From JAHJRJ01 sp037443685 (GTDB taxonomy: Bacteria; Bacteroidota; Ignavibacteria; UBA10030; BY39): DNA of 17,874 nucleotides. The position numbers were made by a program, and so were the translations under genes. Below are positions 14,884 through 17,874 of this stretch, one piece after another. Positions within the stretch are counted from its first letter, which is position 1; each line of letters starts with the position of its first letter. Where the stretch lies: the NCBI GenBank assembly GCA_037443685.1, contig JBBINX010000047.1, positions 1-17,874 of the forward strand, written 5' to 3'. The notes under the pieces are model-generated. The model did not search any database, was not told the DNA's origin, and was given only the letters and a program-made list of their open reading frames with translations.

Positions 14884-15993
14884 GTGAAACGTGATTCTAA
14901 AAAATATTTATTTGCGGGTGGCGGAACAGGCGGACATCTGTTTCCAGCTATCGCTATCGCGGATGAGCTCAAGCGGCTTGTTCCAAATGCCGAAATACTT
15001 TTTGTCGGTACTAAATATAAAATTGAAGCGCGTATCGTGCCACAAAAAGAATATCACTTTCGGACAATTTGGATTAGCGGTTTTCAACGTTCTTTTCGGT
15101 TACAAAATATTGTTTTTCCAATTAAAGTACTCGTCGCAATGATGCAATCTTTAAATATTATAAATAAATTCAAACCAGACGTAGTCATTGGGACAGGCGG
15201 TTATGTGTGCGGGCCCGTTCTTTTTGTCGCTTCATTGATGGGTGTAAAAACCGCAATCCATGAATCGAACAGTTTCCCCGGCATAGTTACAAGACTGCTG
15301 TCGAAGCGAATGAACCGTGTCTTTCTTACATTTGGTGAGACCAAAAAATGGCTTAAACCGTCAAGAAATTTGGAAATAACCGGAAATCCTACAAGAAATA
15401 TTATCGGAAAGATTTCTAAAGAAGAAGGAATAAAATTCTTCGGTTTGGATATAAATAAAAAAACCGTATTCGTATTCGGCGGAAGTTTAGGAGCTGTTTC
15501 AATTAATAATGCCATTTTAAATATTCTCGACACTTTAATACAAAATAATATCCAACTGATTTGGCAGACCGGCGAAAAAGATTTCGATAGAATAAATTTA
15601 ATTATGAGTGAAAAAAGATTAAATATATCGAAAGGTATTTGGTCGGGAAAGTTTATAGATAAAATTGAATATTCTTATGCTGCTGCAGATGTTGTAGTGT
15701 GCAGGTCGGGCGCCACAACGATTGCTGAAATAACCCTTATAGGTAAACCTGCAATATTGATTCCCTATCCGCATGCGGCAGCCGACCATCAAACGGTAAA
15801 TGCCCAAACTTTAGCGAATGCAGGCGCTGCTTTGATAGTAACTGATAAAGATGCAGCCAGCAAACTTGGAGACATGATTTTTAATTTAATTAAAGATGAA
15901 AATTTATGCAGCAATATGTCTAGTAAAAGTTTAATGTTAGGTAAGCCAGACGCGGCATCAGTGATCGTAAATAAAATAATAGGAATGGTGTAG
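14884..15993 (+). CDS. murG: UDP-GlcNAc:lipid I N-acetylglucosaminyltransferase MurG
   Basis: A 369-residue peripheral membrane GT-B enzyme that adds GlcNAc to lipid I, giving lipid II. GGGTGGH (12-18) is the lipid-I/phosphate loop. GTGGYVCGP, HESNSFPG and GNPTR complete the N-domain. The C-domain shows GGSLGA, WQTGEKD, RSGATTIAE and PYPHAAADHQTVNA, which line the UDP-GlcNAc pocket. The start is GTG 14884, one base after the upstream stop; GAGG lies directly at the junction rather than at normal SD distance, so translation is probably coupled. Length is slightly above the common 355-365. The small PH-like gene starts 5 nt after the stop. Confidence 0.97.
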   Translation: MKRDSKKYLFAGGGTGGHLFPAIAIADELKRLVPNAEILFVGTKYKIEARIVPQKEYHFRTIWISGFQRSFRLQNIVFPIKVLVAMMQSLNIINKFKPDVVIGTGGYVCGPVLFVASLMGVKTAIHESNSFPGIVTRLLSKRMNRVFLTFGETKKWLKPSRNLEITGNPTRNIIGKISKEEGIKFFGLDINKKTVFVFGGSLGAVSINNAILNILDTLIQNNIQLIWQTGEKDFDRINLIMSEKRLNISKGIWSGKFIDKIEYSYAAADVVVCRSGATTIAEITLIGKPAILIPYPHAAADHQTVNAQTLANAGAALIVTDKDAASKLGDMIFNLIKDENLCSNMSSKSLMLGKPDAASVIVNKIIGMV

Positions 15994-15998
15994 TTGAT

Positions 15999-16490
15999 AT
16001 GGAAAAATCGTTCAAATACAAACTTGACTTTTATTATCAACAGGCAATAATATACTTAGTTACACTTGTGGTATATGCCGGTTTTAGGGGAAGTATAATC
16101 GAAGATTCGTTTTCGCTTGTCTTTCGGGATCCAATTCTATATATAATTTTATTTTTTGTAGTTCTTTCATTTGCTATTTTAATAATGAACAAAATAAGGG
16201 GTAAGCGTTTAATAATCAAAGATGGTGCAATCGTTTTTCACAATAGGTTTCATGAACACGAAATTAAACTTTCCGATATTGAATGGATCTATATCGGGCG
16301 TGAGAAATCTGTGCAAACCGCAGGTAGATCTAAAATCATCGTATTTAAAATAAAAGAAAGAAAAAGACTTTTCAGGATTCGTATTGGCAGGTATGAACAT
16401 CAGAAAGAACTCATGCAGCTTATTCATGAAATTGGTGAAAAAGTACCCAAAAGAAAAATGCGATACATAAAATTTAGAGACATGGAATAA
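15999..16490 (+). CDS. Small membrane protein with a PH-like C-terminal domain, unknown function
   Basis: A 163-residue protein that I cannot assign to a named family. Two hydrophobic segments (about 16-34 and 45-64) form a hairpin, followed by a soluble part rich in beta strands (about 70-145: LIIKDGAIVF, HEIKLSDIEWIYIG, KIIVFKIK, FRIRIGRY) and a final helix, then a basic tail. Two membrane segments followed by such strands ending in one helix resemble bacterial PH (bPH, YdbT-like) membrane proteins. The role is unknown; proximity suggests membrane-linked cell envelope work. The gene lies in the short space between murG (5-nt gap) and murC (4-nt gap), without a recognisable SD, and is very likely part of the operon. 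Confidence 0.7.
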   Translation: MEKSFKYKLDFYYQQAIIYLVTLVVYAGFRGSIIEDSFSLVFRDPILYIILFFVVLSFAILIMNKIRGKRLIIKDGAIVFHNRFHEHEIKLSDIEWIYIGREKSVQTAGRSKIIVFKIKERKRLFRIRIGRYEHQKELMQLIHEIGEKVPKRKMRYIKFRDME

Positions 16491-16494
16491 CATT

Positions 16495-17874
16495 ATGTTT
16501 TCATCCATAAAGAAAATACACTTTGTCGGAATTGGTGGAATCGGTATGAGCGGTATTGCCGAAATACTGCTCGACCAGAATTTTAAAGTGAGCGGCTCAG
16601 ATAAAACGTTGAGCGAAATTACGGAGCGCCTGCAAACTCTCGGCGCCGAAATATTTGAAGGTCATTCTCCTCAAAATATTAAAGACGATGTGGATGCACT
16701 TGTTTACTCTTCTGCCGTCTCATTCGATAATCTAGAAGTTATCGAAGCGAAACGCAGAAAAATTCCTATAATACGCAGAGCAGAAATGCTCGCAGAGGTA
16801 ATGCGGCTAAAATACGGTATCGGTGTTGCAGGTACCCACGGTAAAACGACCACAACTTCGATGATTAGTTTAGTTTTGTTAGAGGGTGGGCTTGATCCTA
16901 CAGTAATCGTGGGAGGTATGTTGCACGGATTCGGCGGGTCGAATGCACGTCTCGGTAAAGGTGAATATATCGTTGTAGAAGCTGATGAATTTGACAGGTC
17001 GTTTTTATCAATCACTCCTACTATAGCAGTACTGACTACTTTGGAAACCGACCATCTCGATTGTTATCGTGATTTGGAAGATATAAAAAGTGCCTTCGTG
17101 CAGTTTGCTACAAAAGTGCCTTTCTACGGTTTTGTCGTGCTATGCCTTGATGAGCCGGCTCTTCAAGATATAATGCTGCAAATGTCGCATAAAAAAGTTA
17201 TTACATACGGTCTAAACCCGCAAGCAGACTTGCAAGCAGTAGATATTATTTATAGAGGGGATACTTCAAAATTTACATTAATAAAAGATAATATCGAGAT
17301 TGGGCAAGTTATACTTCAAACTATAGGTAAGCATAATGTCCTTAACGCTCTTGCCTCAATCGCAGTCGGATTGGAATTAAATATTCCATTCGAACAAATA
17401 AAATCTGGCATCGAAAAATTTTCGGGCGTTTATCGAAGATGGGAAAAGAAAGGCGAAGTTAACGGAATTTCAGTGTACGATGATTATGCGCATCATCCGA
17501 CGGAATGTACAGCAACATTATCGGGTGTAAAATCTGGATGGCGAAGACGTGTAGTATGTGTTTTTCAACCCCATTTGTACTCACGCACACGGGATTTTTA
17601 TGAAGATTTTGGCAAGTCGTTTTTGCTCGCAGACGTCCTTGTAGTTACTGACGTATATCCTGCTCGCGAAGAACCTATACAAGGCATTACCGGTGAACTG
17701 ATAGTGAACGCAGCAAAACAATTCGGACATAAAGAAGTTCATTATGTTCAAGACAAGAAAAATGTTACTGATTATTTATTAAAAATTGTAAAACGCGGCG
17801 ATATTGTGGTAACAATGGGTGCGGGCGATATTACGAAGTTAGCAAACGAATTTTTAAATAAACTAAAAATAAAA
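16495..17874 (+). CDS. murC: UDP-MurNAc--L-alanine ligase MurC (no stop in window)
   Basis: The frame from ATG 16495 runs open to the right edge, 460 codons, close to the family's usual 450-490, so only the last few residues are missing. The enzyme adds L-alanine to UDP-MurNAc with ATP, the first step of the stem peptide. Visible motifs are GIGGIGMSG (12-20), SSAV near 72, GTHGKTTTT (113-121, ATP loop), EADEFDRSF (162-170), TTLETDHLD, GKHNVLNALA (278-287), YDDYAHHPTE (328-337), FQPHLYSRT, and MGAGDI close to the edge. The usual VKRRFE motif reads VYRRWE (312-317), a small deviation. The gene follows the PH-like gene by 4 nt without a clear SD. murB, ftsQ, ftsA and ftsZ would be expected next. 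Confidence 0.96.
   Translation, partial: MFSSIKKIHFVGIGGIGMSGIAEILLDQNFKVSGSDKTLSEITERLQTLGAEIFEGHSPQNIKDDVDALVYSSAVSFDNLEVIEAKRRKIPIIRRAEMLAEVMRLKYGIGVAGTHGKTTTTSMISLVLLEGGLDPTVIVGGMLHGFGGSNARLGKGEYIVVEADEFDRSFLSITPTIAVLTTLETDHLDCYRDLEDIKSAFVQFATKVPFYGFVVLCLDEPALQDIMLQMSHKKVITYGLNPQADLQAVDIIYRGDTSKFTLIKDNIEIGQVILQTIGKHNVLNALASIAVGLELNIPFEQIKSGIEKFSGVYRRWEKKGEVNGISVYDDYAHHPTECTATLSGVKSGWRRRVVCVFQPHLYSRTRDFYEDFGKSFLLADVLVVTDVYPAREEPIQGITGELIVNAAKQFGHKEVHYVQDKKNVTDYLLKIVKRGDIVVTMGAGDITKLANEFLNKLKIK

Noticed and set aside
1..17874. Mobile elements, CRISPR arrays, tRNA or rRNA genes
   Set aside because: Reading through both strands I found no transposase motif, no regularly spaced direct repeats, no cloverleaf-like sequence and no rRNA-like conserved block. 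Absence by eye is not proof, but the window is almost fully occupied by coding sequence.

Overview
The window is an AT-rich bacterial chromosome segment dominated by a division and cell wall (dcw) cluster, all on the + strand. The organism is most likely a Gram-negative member of the FCB group, in the Ignavibacteria/Chlorobi/Bacteroidetes neighbourhood. The reasons are: promoter-like sites of the TTG-N19/20-TAnnTTTG type before two operons; mostly weak Shine-Dalgarno signals, with GTG and TTG starts; an FtsI carrying C-terminal PASTA repeats; an MraY with a YGEGRR stretch before its HHH motif; and an FtsW with QPNFST where most bacteria have QPDxGT. MurE has the DNPR signature, so the peptidoglycan should contain meso-diaminopimelate. 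The lineage is inferred from memory of these families, not from a search.

Layout. Positions 1-53 hold the first codons of a minus-strand gene whose product starts with a signal peptide. Positions 54-190 are a divergent control region with a good minus-strand promoter and a 14-bp perfect palindrome inside its spacer. Positions 191-2337 are a tight three-gene operon: a calcineurin-like phosphoesterase, a HAD phosphatase of the YihX type, and a beta-hydroxyacid dehydrogenase. Positions 2338-2553 are the mraZ control region, with A/T tracts, a promoter and two MraZ-box-like repeats.

From 2554 to the right edge the order is mraZ, rsmH, ftsL, ftsI, murE, murF, mraY, a 107-aa unknown gene, murD, ftsW, a GT-C-like membrane glycosyltransferase, murG, a PH-like membrane protein, and murC (no stop inside the window). 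No credible terminator was seen after mraZ, and most junctions overlap or are only a few bases apart, so one long transcript is likely.

How the genes work together. MurC, MurD, MurE and MurF build the UDP-MurNAc-pentapeptide in the cytoplasm. MraY and MurG turn it into lipid I and lipid II. FtsW polymerises lipid II and FtsI cross-links it at the septum, with FtsL as scaffold. MraZ probably autoregulates the operon, and RsmH methylates 16S rRNA.

The parts not explained by the textbook cluster are three inserted genes (a small Cys/His protein, a GT-C-like enzyme coupled to ftsW, and a PH-like membrane protein), a GC-rich hairpin in the first codons of ftsI, and two identical GAAAAAAAATGA stop/start junctions that could allow -1 slippage. 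I see no mobile element, CRISPR array or RNA gene.
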